Source: Calothrix membranacea FACHB-236 (GTDB lineage: Bacteria > Cyanobacteriota > Cyanobacteriia > Cyanobacteriales > Nostocaceae). Taken from it: a stretch of DNA of 49,476 nucleotides. Shown piece by piece: positions 26,552 to 36,633 of the stretch; the first letter of the stretch is position 1, and every line of letters starts with the position of its first letter. The stretch lies in the NCBI RefSeq assembly GCF_014696315.1, contig NZ_JACJPX010000060.1, positions 1 through 49,476 on the forward strand. Direction: 5' to 3'. The notes beneath the pieces were generated by a model. That model saw only the letters and a list, made by a program, of their open reading frames with translations, did not search any database and was not told the origin of the DNA. A program made the translations under genes and the position numbers.

Positions 26552-29500
26552 CTAAGCGCTAAAGTACTTCGCTACTGGATGGTAAGTAATAATCGCCGTT
26601 GTAGACTGCTCCGGATAAAGCTGCTCACTTTCATCCATATACAAGTTAATCCTGTCAGTCTCCAATAGAGCCAGTTGCTTGTACTGATCCTGAATATTTG
26701 GACAAGCAGGGTAGCCAAAACTATACCGAGAACCACGATAGCGCTGTGCCAGGATATCTCGAATATTATCTGGTTCCTCAGCTGCAAAACCCAATTCCTT
26801 ACGAATTCGGGCGTGTGTCCACTCTGCCAAGGCTTCCGCTACTTGCACCGCTAAACCGTGAAAATACAAATAATCAGTGTATTGATTATCTGCAAATAAC
26901 TTTTGGGCGTACTCTGTGGCAATTTCTCCTACAGTCACCGCTTGCATTGGGAACACATCAATTATCCCTGAATTCTTGGGTGCAAAGAAATCTGCAATAC
27001 ACAGCCGTCTCGAAGACTTCTGCCGAGGAAATTCAAAACTTGCTTTTACTTCTGCATTCTCTGCACCTCTAAAGTTCGGATCGTAAACATACAAAGTATT
27101 TCCCTCAGACTGACAAGGAAAATACCCATAAATTATCTGAGGATGCAACAAATTCTCATTGAGAATTAGCTGTTTCCAATGTTCCAAAATGGGGTAAACC
27201 TTTTCAGCTAAGAAAGTTTGATATTCTTCCTTAGTTTGCTCTTTTGGTTTACGGAATTGCCATTGTCCCGCAATTAAGGCTTGCAAATCCATATACCAGA
27301 ATATTTCCTCTAAAGAAATATCTTCAGGCTGTAACAACTGGGTTCCCCAAAAAGGTGGAGTCGGACGTTCTATATCCACTTCCACAGCTTCAGAACGTCT
27401 AGTATCAATTTCAGTGCTGAGTGCTGAGGTTTGAGTTTTGAGTTTTGAGGATTTAGTTTTGGGAGATGATTCTTGAAAAACAGATTCATTAATGACTACT
27501 TCATCTAAAAATCCTTGCAAATCATCCCAATTACCAGCAGTTTTTGCTGGCATTAATTTATCCATGAAATGTAAATCAGAGAATGCATCTTTGCCATAAA
27601 CTACTTTACCTTTGTAAGTATTTTGGCAATCTTCATGCACGAATTTTGGAGTCAGGGCTGCACCACCTAAAATTACGGGGACAGTAATTCCCTTTTCGTT
27701 GAAAACCTCTAGGTTTTCTTTCATGAAGGCGGTAGATTTTACCAACAAACCACTCATGGCAATACAATCAGGTTTGTGCTGTTCGTAAGCTTGAATGATG
27801 CTTTCTACTGATTGTTTAATGCCTAAATTAATTACTCTGTAACCGTTATTAGAAAGAATGATATCCACCAGGTTTTTACCAATGTCGTGGACATCGCCTT
27901 TCACTGTGGCAATAATTACGGTTCCTTTGGCATTATTTCCCGCTTCCGATTTTTCCATGAAAGGTTCGAGGTAAGCTACTGCGGATTTCATGGTTTCGGC
28001 TGATTGCAAGACAAAGGGTAACTGCATTTGTCCCGAACCGAACAGCTCACCTACCACTTTCATCCCATCCAAGAGAAAGGTGTTGATAATTTCTAGAGGC
28101 GGATAGATTTCTAAGGCTTTTTTGAGTTGGGTTTCTAAACCAATGCGTTCGCCGTCAATAATATGACGCTTCAACCGTTCTTCAATGGGGAGATTTTGAT
28201 CAACGCCTTTATCGCGTTTTGTCGTCACTCCTGCAAACACGGTGGTAAGTTCGCCCAAAGGATCGTAAACGCAGACATCACCTTCAAACCGCCGTTCATC
28301 ATAAATTAACTGCCGACAAATTTCTTGATGGCGTGGTTCAATCTTGGCGAGTGGTAAAATCTTGCTAGCGCTGACAATGGCTGCATCCATGCCCACATTC
28401 ATCGCTTCGTGTAAAAACATCGAATTGAGGACAATCCGGGCGGCGGGGCTAAGACCAAAGGAGATATTAGAAACACCTAAAATTACATGACATCCTGGCA
28501 ATTCTTGGCGAATACGGTTAATGGCTTCAATAGTGGCTTTACCATTGGCTCTATCTTCTTCAATCCCTGTAGAGATAGGTAAAGCTAAGGTGTCAAAGAA
28601 AATTTCCTGGGGAGCGATACCATATTCTACAGCTTGACGATAGGCACGTTGAGCGATCGCAAATTTTTGCTCGGCGGTGCGGGCCATCCCTTCTTCGTCA
28701 ATTGTGCCTATTACTACACCAGCGCCGTATCTTTTAGCTAATTCCAACACCTTAAGGAAACGCGGTTCGCCATCTTCGTAGTTGGTGGAGTTCAGTAAAC
28801 ATTTACCACCAGCGACTTTTAAACCCGCCTCCATCTTTTCCCATTCGGTGGAATCTAGCATCAAGGGTAATGTCACATTATTGACAATGCGCGAAACTAG
28901 TTCGTGCATATCTCGTACCCCATCTCGTCCAACATAATCGACGTTGACATCTAGGACATGGGCACCTTCTTTTACCTGTGACCTTGCCATTGAAACGAGT
29001 CCATCCCAATCTTCAGCGTTCAGTAACTCGCGGCATTTTTTAGAACCACTGGCGTTGAGGCGTTCACCCACAATTAAGAAAGAGTTATCTTGATCGTAGG
29101 GTTGAGTGGTGTAAATTGATGCGGCTGCTGGTTCTAAGCTTGGTTGTCTAACTTTCGGCTTTAGTTCTTTAGCAATTTCTGCTAATTGTTGAATGTGTTC
29201 TGGACGCGTCCCACAGCAACCCCCAATCACCTGGACACCCAAATCTTCAACAAAATGCATCAGCGACATCCGTAATTCCATCGGTGTTAAGCGGTAGTGC
29301 GCTTTACCACCAACATTTTCTGGTAACCCTGCATTAGGAATACAAGAAACAGTAAAAGGTGAATGTTCTGCCAGATATTTAATATGTGGCTTCATCAAAT
29401 CTGGGCCAGTAGCACAGTTGAGACCGAGAACATCAATGGCGTAAGGTGCCAAAATAGTGAGAACAGCGCTGATTTCGGTTCCTACCAGCATCGTCCCCAT

Positions 29501-30106
29501 ACTTTCCATTGTCACCGATACCATCAACGGCCGGCGATCGCCTTTTTTGGCAAATACTTCTTCAATTCCGTTGAGTGCGGCTTTAATTTGCAACACATCT
29601 TGGCAAGTCTCAACAATAAATAAATCAACCCCACCATCCCACAGCGCTTCTGCTTGTTCTGCAAAAGCTGTTTTCAAAGTGTCAAAGTCGATATGTCCCA
29701 AAGTGGGGAGTTTGGTTGTGGGGCCAATAGAACCCGCGACAAACCGGGGTTTTTCTGGGGTAGAAAATTCTGCTGCTACTTCCTTGGCTAATTCTGCGGC
29801 TTTCTTGTTGAGGTAATATGTCTGATCCGCCAAATCATATTCTGCCAAAACAATCGAAGTCGCACCAAAAGTATCCGTTTCAATTACATCTGCACCCGCA
29901 GCGAGAAAATCACGGTGAACCTTGGCGACAGCTTCGGGTTTAGTATGAATGAGGTATTCGTTACAACCTTCATACTGTGGCCCGCCAAAATCTTCAGCCG
30001 TCAGGTTTTGGGTTTGTAGGTTAGTACCCATTGCGCCATCAAAGACAATCACTGGCGCATCTGGACTATGCAAGCGTTCAAGAAAAGACTGAGTAATATT
30101 TGCCAT
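26552..30106 (-). CDS. metH: Cobalamin-dependent methionine synthase MetH
   Basis: A 1184-aa modular enzyme that transfers the methyl group of methyltetrahydrofolate through cobalamin to homocysteine. The homocysteine domain (about 1-325) has zinc ligands C231, C297 and C298 ([15 protein letters not shown]). The folate domain lies at about 340-620, the cap and B12 domain at about 640-870 with GDVHDIGKN, and the reactivation domain at about 900-1184 (PACPNIQDQ). All four modules are present. The linker before the reactivation domain (about 870-905) is Ser/Lys/Thr-rich, and 14 of its residues come from a heptad repeat array. No cobalamin riboswitch-like sequence is evident upstream. It follows the alpha/beta hydrolase on the same strand after 200 bp. 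Confidence 0.97.
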   Translation of the reverse strand: MANITQSFLERLHSPDAPVIVFDGAMGTNLQTQNLTAEDFGGPQYEGCNEYLIHTKPEAVAKVHRDFLAAGADVIETDTFGATSIVLAEYDLADQTYYLNKKAAELAKEVAAEFSTPEKPRFVAGSIGPTTKLPTLGHIDFDTLKTAFAEQAEALWDGGVDLFIVETCQDVLQIKAALNGIEEVFAKKGDRRPLMVSVTMESMGTMLVGTEISAVLTILAPYAIDVLGLNCATGPDLMKPHIKYLAEHSPFTVSCIPNAGLPENVGGKAHYRLTPMELRMSLMHFVEDLGVQVIGGCCGTRPEHIQQLAEIAKELKPKVRQPSLEPAAASIYTTQPYDQDNSFLIVGERLNASGSKKCRELLNAEDWDGLVSMARSQVKEGAHVLDVNVDYVGRDGVRDMHELVSRIVNNVTLPLMLDSTEWEKMEAGLKVAGGKCLLNSTNYEDGEPRFLKVLELAKRYGAGVVIGTIDEEGMARTAEQKFAIAQRAYRQAVEYGIAPQEIFFDTLALPISTGIEEDRANGKATIEAINRIRQELPGCHVILGVSNISFGLSPAARIVLNSMFLHEAMNVGMDAAIVSASKILPLAKIEPRHQEICRQLIYDERRFEGDVCVYDPLGELTTVFAGVTTKRDKGVDQNLPIEERLKRHIIDGERIGLETQLKKALEIYPPLEIINTFLLDGMKVVGELFGSGQMQLPFVLQSAETMKSAVAYLEPFMEKSEAGNNAKGTVIIATVKGDVHDIGKNLVDIILSNNGYRVINLGIKQSVESIIQAYEQHKPDCIAMSGLLVKSTAFMKENLEVFNEKGITVPVILGGAALTPKFVHEDCQNTYKGKVVYGKDAFSDLHFMDKLMPAKTAGNWDDLQGFLDEVVINESVFQESSPKTKSSKLKTQTSALSTEIDTRRSEAVEVDIERPTPPFWGTQLLQPEDISLEEIFWYMDLQALIAGQWQFRKPKEQTKEEYQTFLAEKVYPILEHWKQLILNENLLHPQIIYGYFPCQSEGNTLYVYDPNFRGAENAEVKASFEFPRQKSSRRLCIADFFAPKNSGIIDVFPMQAVTVGEIATEYAQKLFADNQYTDYLYFHGLAVQVAEALAEWTHARIRKELGFAAEEPDNIRDILAQRYRGSRYSFGYPACPNIQDQYKQLALLETDRINLYMDESEQLYPEQSTTAIITYHPVAKYFSA
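27415..27456. repeat. Heptad array inside metH
   Basis: Six 7-mers (TGCTGAG, TGCTGAG, GTTTGAG, TTTTGAG, TTTTGAG, GATTTAG) total 42 bp, exactly 14 codons, so the metH frame is kept. They encode residues about 884-898 in the interdomain linker. Confidence 0.8.
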
Positions 30107-30200
30107 GCGGAAATTAATTAGTCCTGTATTATTTAGACCTAACTTAATTATTTTCTAAAATTTACAAATTTTCGGCAGGCTGGAATAAAATCAGACATTG

Positions 30201-30228
30201 TTGGGCATTGGGCATGGGGCATTGGGCA
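30201..30228. repeat. TTGGGCA heptad array
   Basis: Four tandem units (TTGGGCA, TTGGGCA, TGGGGCA, TTGGGCA) lie in the gap between metH and the hydrolase gene. A pyrimidine-rich stretch of CCCCTTTTTCCC type follows at 30257-30305. Confidence 0.8.
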
Positions 30229-30305
30229 TGATAATAGGTAATAGACATAATTATTTCCCCTTTTTCCCTTTTCCCCTTCTCCTTTTCCCCCTCATCTCCC
30301 AATCC

Positions 30306-31211
30306 CTAATTCTCCTCATGCTGCGATCGCTCCCGTATCCAATCGAGTAAAATCGGGTTGACTAATTCTGGTGCTTCGTCTTGCGGACAATGTCCTACGC
30401 CTTCGAGGGGAATAAACTTTTGTACTTGGGGGTAGTTGGCTAATTCTCTACCTAAATCTATTGGTTCCCAAGGATCGGCTGTTCCCCAAATAATAATTGC
30501 TGGACAGGGTAATACAGGTAAAAGTTCTTCTGGTAAGGGGCCTGTAGAATAATTAGTAAAAGCTAAAAATACTGCCACCGCACCAGGATCACTAGCTGGT
30601 GCAGTTAAAATATCTACTAACTCGTCTGTTACTGCCTCAGAATTAGCGTAAGCTTGCAAGAGAATTTTCCTGACTGTTTTTGGTTTAGCAACTTGATTGA
30701 AGAAGAACTCGCCAATTGGTTTAATAGATAAGACTCGCTGAAGCAGGGGTGCGCCAAAGCGCCGCGACCAAGGTAAACTTGCCCGTTTGCGATCGTGTAA
30801 TAATCTTAATGAGCAGTTGAGCAATGCTACCCCTAATGCGATTTCTGGGTTGCTGACTGCTGCTTGCATTGCCACAATACAGCCAATAGAATTCCCCACC
30901 AAAAACGCGGGCCCACCTACTACCTCGCGACAAAAATCTGCTACTTGCTGTCCCCAATTCTCGAGTGTGTAAGCAATTTCTTCACCTGGTTTAGGTTTAG
31001 CTGAACCACCAAAGCCAATCAAATCAATGGCATAAACACGGCAATTTGCAGCTAATACGGGGATATTTTGTCGCCAATGCCACCATGAGGCTCCAAAGCC
31101 ATGTACCATCACAACTGCTGGCCCAGCACTTCCTTGACTTTGATAGGAAATAGAGAATTCTTGCCAAATCCAAGTTTTTGTTGCGGTAAATCCGTTTATA
31201 GAAGTCTTCAT
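30306..31211 (-). CDS. Alpha/beta hydrolase
   Basis: A 301-aa alpha/beta-hydrolase-fold protein. The oxyanion HGFGASWWHW (37-46), the nucleophile S108 in LVGNSIGC, D246 in WGTADPWEP and H274 in GVGHCPQDE form a complete triad. Cyanobacterial and plastid relatives include pheophytinase-like and haloalkane-dehalogenase-like esterases; the HGFGASxxHWR and GHCPQDE segments fit that group, but the substrate cannot be assigned. The ATG at 31211 is preferred; a TTG codon five codons upstream is the only alternative. It is upstream of metH on the same strand, with a heptad array between, so co-transcription is possible but unproven. Confidence 0.88.
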   Translation of the reverse strand: MKTSINGFTATKTWIWQEFSISYQSQGSAGPAVVMVHGFGASWWHWRQNIPVLAANCRVYAIDLIGFGGSAKPKPGEEIAYTLENWGQQVADFCREVVGGPAFLVGNSIGCIVAMQAAVSNPEIALGVALLNCSLRLLHDRKRASLPWSRRFGAPLLQRVLSIKPIGEFFFNQVAKPKTVRKILLQAYANSEAVTDELVDILTAPASDPGAVAVFLAFTNYSTGPLPEELLPVLPCPAIIIWGTADPWEPIDLGRELANYPQVQKFIPLEGVGHCPQDEAPELVNPILLDWIRERSQHEEN

Positions 31212-32234
31212 GAGCAGTTTGTGCAATAGAGCTTACTAAATGCTGGAACCAGACCTAGATTTTTTGCCCCGCCATCTTTGTTGAGTTTTTATAAAAATCT
31301 TAAAGGTTTGAAAATAATTAGATTCTATAGACAAAATCACAGAAAACACTGTAAAACCCTTAACTGATGGCATATTTGAATTGGTCTAGGATGCTGTTGC
31401 TATTGATAATACTTCATATTTCTTCATACTGTAGATTGTTTGCTAGATAAATATTTTCTATAGTCTGGTCTCTCAAAATTTTTCACTTCTATCTTAAAGG
31501 TATTACTTTTAGTGTAAAGGGTCATTTTAGGCGGCTATAGTATTTACACTTAATTTATTAGTATTTATAAATACTTTTTATGTTGTATATTAATCTTGAA
31601 GAGTATAAGTAAATTTTCATAATTCAAATCAAATTATTTTAATTTCTTTATAAATAAATATAATTATAAGCCGATACTTTCCTGAAAACTTGGATGAATG
31701 ATGGCAGATAAATAATTGCTTTTCCTGTTGTCCAGACTATAATGATGAGACATAAGCATTGAGTGTAACTGAAGCCGCAAGTATTGCAGCGAAATTTATA
31801 ATTTTTGGAAGTGCAATTTAGAAAATTGTAGGTAGGATCTGATCTACAAGCATGATAATTATTTAAATTTTTAGTAAACAGTTAAAATAGTCGAGTAAAT
31901 TAGAGAAATATTGCCTTCATCTCGAATTTATTACAATAGCAATTAAAGCTTGATATTGCAGTCCATGTATCACGTTTCAGCCTTTAGTGGTTTAAACCGA
32001 GATGCATTTATTAGTTGTGTGTTAAAATTGCGTAAAAATTCTCATGTCGTTAGCAAGAATTTATGGGAATTATTACCAGTAGTAGATTCAGTAGTTTCCC
32101 AATTTACGACAACTAAATTCATTTATAAAATTATTTCATATTAAGCATCTGCCAAGGAGTTGTTTGCAACTAGGAAAGTGACGCTAAAATTGACGAATTT
32201 TTTTTGTTGCTAGTACCTCCGTACCGGAAAAAAA
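31212..32234. other. Large AT-rich gap
   Basis: About 1 kb of AT-rich DNA lies between divergent genes. I found no recognisable gene, tRNA, repeat array or terminator. One 59-codon frame with an ATG (31965-32144, starting MYHVSAFSG) has no recognisable domain or ribosome-binding site and may be accidental. The size of the gap leaves room for long leaders or an unrecognised small RNA. Confidence 0.4.
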
Positions 32235-32789
32235 ATGACTATACTTGAATCAATTGATACTCCTGTTGGAAGCTATGCACCGGACTTTGAGTTACCAGGG
32301 ACTGACAATCAGGTACACCATCTGAGCCGTTATCTCAACAAATTCCGTGCAGTTGCTGTAATTTCGATGTCTAACCATTGTCCTTATGTAAGCTTATATT
32401 TAGGTAGACTGAAAAAGATGCAGGCGGAATTTGCCAACATCGGTTTTACGCTGATTGGTATGAATGGTAGTGCAACTTTTGGGCATCCAACAGAAAGCTT
32501 TGAAAATATGAAAGTTTTTGCCCAGCGTCACCAATTAAACTTCCCCTATCTATGGGACCCCACCCAAGATGTCACCCGCAGCTTCGGTGCAAATAGAACA
32601 CCTATGGCTTTTTTAATAGATAATATGGGTATAGTTCGCTACAAGGGCATGATTGACGATCACGCTGACAGCCCCTTAGGTGTGGGACAAGATTATTTAA
32701 AAAAAGCGATCGCATCGCTACTGAAAGGCCATAAAATATATCCACCAGAAACTGAGGCAGTAGGTACTTCAATAATGTGGCGTAACTAG
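32235..32789 (+). CDS. Thioredoxin-fold peroxiredoxin-like protein with a single Cys
   Basis: The 184-aa protein has the AhpC/TSA-like thioredoxin fold: APDFELPG at 15-22, the active-site segment SMSNHCPYVSLY (44-55), LIGMNGS, and the cis-Pro loop ANRTPMAFLID. The wider family has CNHCPYV here, with a CxxC pair. In this protein the first Cys is Ser46 and C49 is the only cysteine in the chain. It therefore cannot form the usual intramolecular disulfide and would have to act as a one-Cys peroxidase, use another thiol, or have lost redox activity. The C-terminal ETEAVGTSIMWRN resembles the end of cyanobacterial members. The gene is 70 bp before pyrH. Confidence 0.85.
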   Translation: MTILESIDTPVGSYAPDFELPGTDNQVHHLSRYLNKFRAVAVISMSNHCPYVSLYLGRLKKMQAEFANIGFTLIGMNGSATFGHPTESFENMKVFAQRHQLNFPYLWDPTQDVTRSFGANRTPMAFLIDNMGIVRYKGMIDDHADSPLGVGQDYLKKAIASLLKGHKIYPPETEAVGTSIMWRN

Positions 32790-32859
32790 ACACAGATAGT
32801 CCCTGTACTGTTATCTTAAGTTGGAGGCAATTGCAACTTTTTCGACAAAGCGTAACTTC

Positions 32860-33588
32860 ATGGGAACGAATTACCGACGGGTTTTACTTAAACTGAGCGG
32901 TGAAGCTTTAATGGGCAACATGGGCTATGGCATTGATCCAGAAGTGGTCAAGGAAATAGCGCAAGAAGTAGGAGAGGTGGTGGCCACTGGCGTTCAGATC
33001 GCGATCGTTGTTGGCGGCGGCAATATTTTTCGAGGCGTGAAAGCGGCTTCGGCGGGGATGGACCGGGCAACCGCTGACTACATCGGGATGATTGCCACGG
33101 TAATGAATGCCATGACGCTGCAAGATTCGCTAGAGCGAATGGGGATACAGACGCGAGTGCAAACAGCGATCGCTATGCAAGAATTAGCTGAACCTTATAT
33201 TCGTCGTCGTGCCATCCGTCATCTTGAAAAAGGACGGGTGGTAATTTTTGGCGCTGGTTCGGGAAATCCCTTCTTTACGACTGACACTACTGCGGCATTA
33301 AGAGCTGCAGAAATTGATGCAGAAGTGATTTTTAAAGCCACCAAGGTAGATGGAGTATATGATGCTGACCCCCATATCTATCCTGATGCCAAACGTTACA
33401 CCAGCCTCACCTACGCCCATGTTTTGGCTCAAGATTTGCGGGTAATGGATACTACCGCGATTGCCTTGTGTAAAGAAAATAATATCCCGATTCTTGTATT
33501 TGACTTAACGGTGCGAGGTAATATCCACCGGGCGGTCATGGGAGAATCGATCGGCACCCTTGTGGGAGGTTCTTGTGAAATTAGCTGA
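32860..33588 (+). CDS. pyrH: UMP kinase
   Basis: PyrH phosphorylates UMP to UDP, using ATP, as a hexamer of the amino-acid-kinase fold. The 242-aa sequence has KLSGEALMG (nucleotide loop), [20 protein letters not shown], the acceptor region [18 protein letters not shown] and [10 protein letters not shown]. The ATG at 32860 ([11 protein letters not shown]) matches the family; an upstream TTG at 32821 would add 13 unlikely residues. The 3' end overlaps frr by 14 bp, and the frr ribosome-binding site lies within pyrH. The pyrH-frr pair is conserved in cyanobacteria and many bacteria. Confidence 0.97.
   Translation: MGTNYRRVLLKLSGEALMGNMGYGIDPEVVKEIAQEVGEVVATGVQIAIVVGGGNIFRGVKAASAGMDRATADYIGMIATVMNAMTLQDSLERMGIQTRVQTAIAMQELAEPYIRRRAIRHLEKGRVVIFGAGSGNPFFTTDTTAALRAAEIDAEVIFKATKVDGVYDADPHIYPDAKRYTSLTYAHVLAQDLRVMDTTAIALCKENNIPILVFDLTVRGNIHRAVMGESIGTLVGGSCEIS
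33564..33577 (+). promoter_or_regulatory. Ribosome-binding site and GTG start of frr
   Basis: GGGAGG at 33564-33569 lies 5 bases before the GTG at 33575, inside the last codons of pyrH. This strong Shine-Dalgarno decides the frr start (VKLAEAEST, read as Met) over the TTG at 33560, which would place the site inside the gene. Confidence 0.8.
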
Positions 33589-34123
33589 AGCTGAGAGTAC
33601 TATGCAAAAGACTGTTGAGGCAACTCAACGGGCTTTTAACACGATTCGTACTGGCCGTGCCAATGCGAGTCTACTAGATAAGGTATTAGTAGAGTATTAC
33701 GGTACACCTACTCCCTTAAAATCACTGGCAAATATCAGTACACCTGATGCCTCAACCATTCTCATTCAACCTTACGATCGCAGTAGCTTGAATATTGTGG
33801 AAAAGGCAATTTCCCTGTCGGATGTGGGTTTAACCCCCAGCAACGACGGTTCTGTAATTCGGCTGAATATACCGCCCCTGACAAGCGATCGCCGTAAAGA
33901 ACTAGTCAAAATTGCTGCTAAGTATGCAGAAGAAGGTCGTGTTGGTATTCGCAACATCCGCCGCGATGCTTTAGATTCCATTCGCAAACAGGAAAAAAGC
34001 GCAGAAATTTCTGAGGATGAGGCTAGAGACCAACAAGATAAACTGCAAAAAATCACTAACAAATACACTGCCAGAATCGACGAGTTATTGGCAGAAAAAG
34101 AAAAGGACATTTCGACTGTCTAA
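33575..34123 (+). CDS. frr: Ribosome recycling factor
   Basis: RRF splits post-termination ribosomes together with EF-G. The 182-aa product has the complete family pattern: [20 protein letters not shown] near the N-terminus, [33 protein letters not shown], and the C-terminal helix [20 protein letters not shown]. Translation probably starts at GTG 33575 and overlaps pyrH by 14 bp, suggesting translational coupling. A TGTTGAC heptad array and a bidirectional hairpin terminator follow. Confidence 0.97.
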   Translation: MKLAEAESTMQKTVEATQRAFNTIRTGRANASLLDKVLVEYYGTPTPLKSLANISTPDASTILIQPYDRSSLNIVEKAISLSDVGLTPSNDGSVIRLNIPPLTSDRRKELVKIAAKYAEEGRVGIRNIRRDALDSIRKQEKSAEISEDEARDQQDKLQKITNKYTARIDELLAEKEKDISTV

Positions 34124-34153
34124 GGAACTGGTAATGGGAAACAGGAGAATAAT

Positions 34154-34188
34154 TGTTGACTGTTGACTGTTGACTGTTGACTGTTGAC
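34154..34188. repeat. TGTTGAC x5 heptad array
   Basis: Five perfect tandem copies of TGTTGAC. There are no spacers, so this is a simple STRR array and not a CRISPR. Confidence 0.9.
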
Positions 34189-34190
34189 AA

Positions 34191-34240
34191 TAAAACCACA
34201 GATATTCATCGATTTTTATCGGTTTTTATCTGTGGTTTTA
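34191..34240. terminator. Bidirectional terminator between frr and the pentapeptide gene
   Basis: A 14-bp perfect stem, TAAAACCACAGATA (34191-34204) and TATCTGTGGTTTTA (34227-34240), with A/T-rich ends, lies between the convergent genes. Its right arm includes the stop codon of the minus-strand gene. ACCACAGAT with this inverted partner is itself a common dispersed repeat in bacterial genomes. Confidence 0.7.
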
Positions 34241-35005
34241 ATTTGATATGCTTTGATTGTTGATAGTCTGAGAAAATTCTGTATCTCTGAAGTTTGCCCC
34301 AGTGGTTATGGCATCATTAAGAATTGCGCCATCAAGCTTGGCTAAATAGAGGTTTGCCCGTTGTAAATTAGCTCCAGAAAGATTAGCGCCAGATAAATTA
34401 GCTGCACTGAGAATTGCTTCTTTTAGATTAGCTCCAGAGAGGTTAGCGCCAGATAAATTAGCTGCACTGAGGATTGCTCCTTGCAAATTGGCGCTACAGA
34501 GATCAGCACCAGAGAGATTGGTTTGGTAAAGGTTTGTTTGTGCTAAATTTGCTTTAGTAAGTTTAGCCCCACTGATATTTGTATGGCTCAAATCTAGTTG
34601 CTCATTTTCCAAATCTTGTTTAGCATTTCTGTGAGCAATAACTGTTAAAGCTGCTTGAATATCTGCACGAATTGTTTGGGTGTTACCTTGAATTTCTGCT
34701 TGTGATTGATTAGGAACATTATTTCGCACAAAATTAGTGAGAGCTTTCATTATTTGCCAATGGACTTTTGGCTCTGCTTGGGCAATTTTTGCTAAATCAT
34801 CAAATACAGCTAAACTAATTTCTAAGTTTTCTAGCTCAAGTTTTTCAATGACTATTCTTAAAATTTCTTTATTAGAAATATCAGGAATTGTTGATTTTTT
34901 TTGTTGGCTATTACTTATAGCCAGATAAATTTTTTCTAAAAAACTTATATTTTTATGATTCCAATTTTTGGCACTTTGGTAAGCAGTTACAAATACTTTC
35001 AACAT
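34238..35005 (-). CDS. Pentapeptide-repeat protein
   Basis: A 255-aa protein. The N-terminal about 135 residues are helical and contain HWQIMKALTNFVRNNVP, a segment often preceding pentapeptide repeats in cyanobacterial proteins. Residues from about 143 to 245 are A(N/D)LxX pentapeptides (LSGANLSGANL, LQGAILSAANL), which fold as a right-handed beta helix. A 60-bp tandem duplication (34361-34480) adds one full helix turn of four pentapeptides. Function is unknown; some relatives mimic DNA or act at membranes. The ATG at 35005 is preferred over a TTG two codons upstream. No membrane helix or signal peptide is present. Confidence 0.88.
   Translation of the reverse strand: MLKVFVTAYQSAKNWNHKNISFLEKIYLAISNSQQKKSTIPDISNKEILRIVIEKLELENLEISLAVFDDLAKIAQAEPKVHWQIMKALTNFVRNNVPNQSQAEIQGNTQTIRADIQAALTVIAHRNAKQDLENEQLDLSHTNISGAKLTKANLAQTNLYQTNLSGADLCSANLQGAILSAANLSGANLSGANLKEAILSAANLSGANLSGANLQRANLYLAKLDGAILNDAITTGANFRDTEFSQTINNQSISN
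34361..34480. repeat. 60-bp tandem duplication in the pentapeptide gene
   Basis: Two adjacent 60-bp units (34361-34420 and 34421-34480) differ at 6 positions by direct comparison. Each encodes 20 residues, that is four pentapeptides or one beta-helix coil. Confidence 0.85.
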
Positions 35006-35286
35006 ACCCAAGATATTTTGAATAATTGAATATTCAGATAAAAAACAAGATAACTGCTATGAGATTATATCATTAATTTTCCAAAAAGCTATTAATTGCT
35101 TAGGTTTAGCAATAATCAGTAATATAAATATCAGATTTAGTAAATTATTTACTCAGAATAAACTAAATTTAAAGCAAATGAGGAGGATAGTTGTGTAGCT
35201 TATTTTTCTAGCTATAAATGAATATATCTGCCATAAAAAGCAATTTAGATATTCATAGTACACAAAATAAAATTATTTAAGAAATT

Positions 35287-36486
35287 ATGCAAATGCAGCA
35301 ATATAAAAAGCCCATATCGAAAAACATAGTATTAATTGGTGGTGGTCACAGCCATGCAATTGTGCTGAGAATGTTTGGCACGCAACCTCTACCTGATGTG
35401 CATTTGAGTTTAATTACTATAAACTCAGATACACCTTATTCAGGAATGTTACCAGGACATATTGCTGGTTTCTATACCCACGAGCAATGCCATATTGACT
35501 TAGAAGCATTAGCTACATTTGCTCAAGCAAAATTATATATTGATCAAGTTGTTGGTTTAGATTTGCAAAACAATCAAGTAATTTGTGCTAACCACCCACC
35601 AATAGATTTTGATGTGTTATCTGTTGATATTGGTAGTACACCAGCCACAATATCTGTAGCAGATGGGACAGAATATGTAATACCAGCTAAACCAGTGTCA
35701 AAACTATTAGAACATTGGTATGAATTCCTCAAAATTGTCGAAGAAAATCCTCAAAAACCGATCGCAATCTCGATCGCAGGTGGTGGTGCTGGGGGTGTAG
35801 AGTTGGCGCTGGCGATGCAAGCACATCTACAGCAGATTGTGTCACAGTCGGAGATTGTAGAGGTTCATTTATTCCAACGCGATCGCGAACTCATGCCTAA
35901 GCATCATTACTCAGTGCGGCAGCTAGTTCAGCAAATTCTCACCCAACGGGGAATACAACTACATTTAGGAGAAACTGTCACTCAAGTTACACCGTTGGGA
36001 GATAGGGAAAAGTTAGAAGTATTGCAAATTAAATGTGAATCTGGGTTGACAGTAGAGTGCAACAAAATATTCTGGGTAACCCAAGCATCTGCACCACAGT
36101 GGTTAAAAACAACCGGATTGGGAACTGATGAGCAAGGCTTTATTTTAGTAGATGACACATTGCGATCGCTCACCCACCCTCATGTATTTGCAGCAGGTGA
36201 CATTGCAACAATGGTGAATCATCCTCGTCCTAAAGCTGGGGTATTTGCTGTACGTCAAGGTAAACCCTTGTTTGAGAATTTGCGGCGGTTTGTACTTGGT
36301 AAGCCTCTCAAACCCTACACACCTCAGAAACAATATTTGAGTTTAATTGGTACAGGAGATGGAAAAGCGATCGCTACTAGAGGCGCATTTACCTTACCAC
36401 CGCATAAATTATTGTGGTTTTGGAAAGATTGGCTTGATCGTCGCTTCATGCAACGCTTTAGTAAAGGACTAAAAATTAAAGATTAA
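35287..36486 (+). CDS. FAD-dependent oxidoreductase of the SelD-associated type
   Basis: A 399-aa two-dinucleotide-binding flavoprotein similar to type II NADH dehydrogenases. The FAD site GGGHSHAIVL begins at residue 18, the NAD(P) site is SIAGGGAGGVELALA, and the second FAD motif is HVFAAGDIATM. The sequence closely follows the family that in many cyanobacteria is the N-terminal half of a protein fused to selenide, water dikinase SelD (YSGMLPGHIAGFY, FWVTQASAPQWL, KAGVFAVRQGKPLFENLRR and KDWLDRRFMQRF just before the junction). Here the frame stops right after that junction at LKIKD, and no selD follows. The reaction is unknown; a quinone or selenium-related role is only inferred. A gap of 147 bp separates it from the GT87 gene on the same strand. 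Confidence 0.85.
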   Translation: MQMQQYKKPISKNIVLIGGGHSHAIVLRMFGTQPLPDVHLSLITINSDTPYSGMLPGHIAGFYTHEQCHIDLEALATFAQAKLYIDQVVGLDLQNNQVICANHPPIDFDVLSVDIGSTPATISVADGTEYVIPAKPVSKLLEHWYEFLKIVEENPQKPIAISIAGGGAGGVELALAMQAHLQQIVSQSEIVEVHLFQRDRELMPKHHYSVRQLVQQILTQRGIQLHLGETVTQVTPLGDREKLEVLQIKCESGLTVECNKIFWVTQASAPQWLKTTGLGTDEQGFILVDDTLRSLTHPHVFAAGDIATMVNHPRPKAGVFAVRQGKPLFENLRRFVLGKPLKPYTPQKQYLSLIGTGDGKAIATRGAFTLPPHKLLWFWKDWLDRRFMQRFSKGLKIKD

Positions 36487-36633
36487 GAAGTTTCCCTGAG
36501 AAAATATTCCTACGCTTATTTAATCGCGAACGGCAAATTTTTATAAATTGTTAGCAACTTTACTGATGTACGATATATAACAACCTATTACAGTGTAAAT
36601 ATGTAAAAAAATAATTGTGCAATTCAATATTTT

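Noticed and set aside
30107-30200. Cobalamin or SAM riboswitch before metH
   Set aside because: The short AT-rich leader lacks the conserved elements and structure of either class.
31965-32144. 59-codon open frame, plus strand, in the 1-kb gap
   Set aside because: No recognisable family, signal or ribosome-binding site; kept only as a remark on the gap.
34154-34188. Possible CRISPR-like short array
   Set aside because: Five perfect TGTTGAC units are directly adjacent with no spacers; it is a heptad STRR array.
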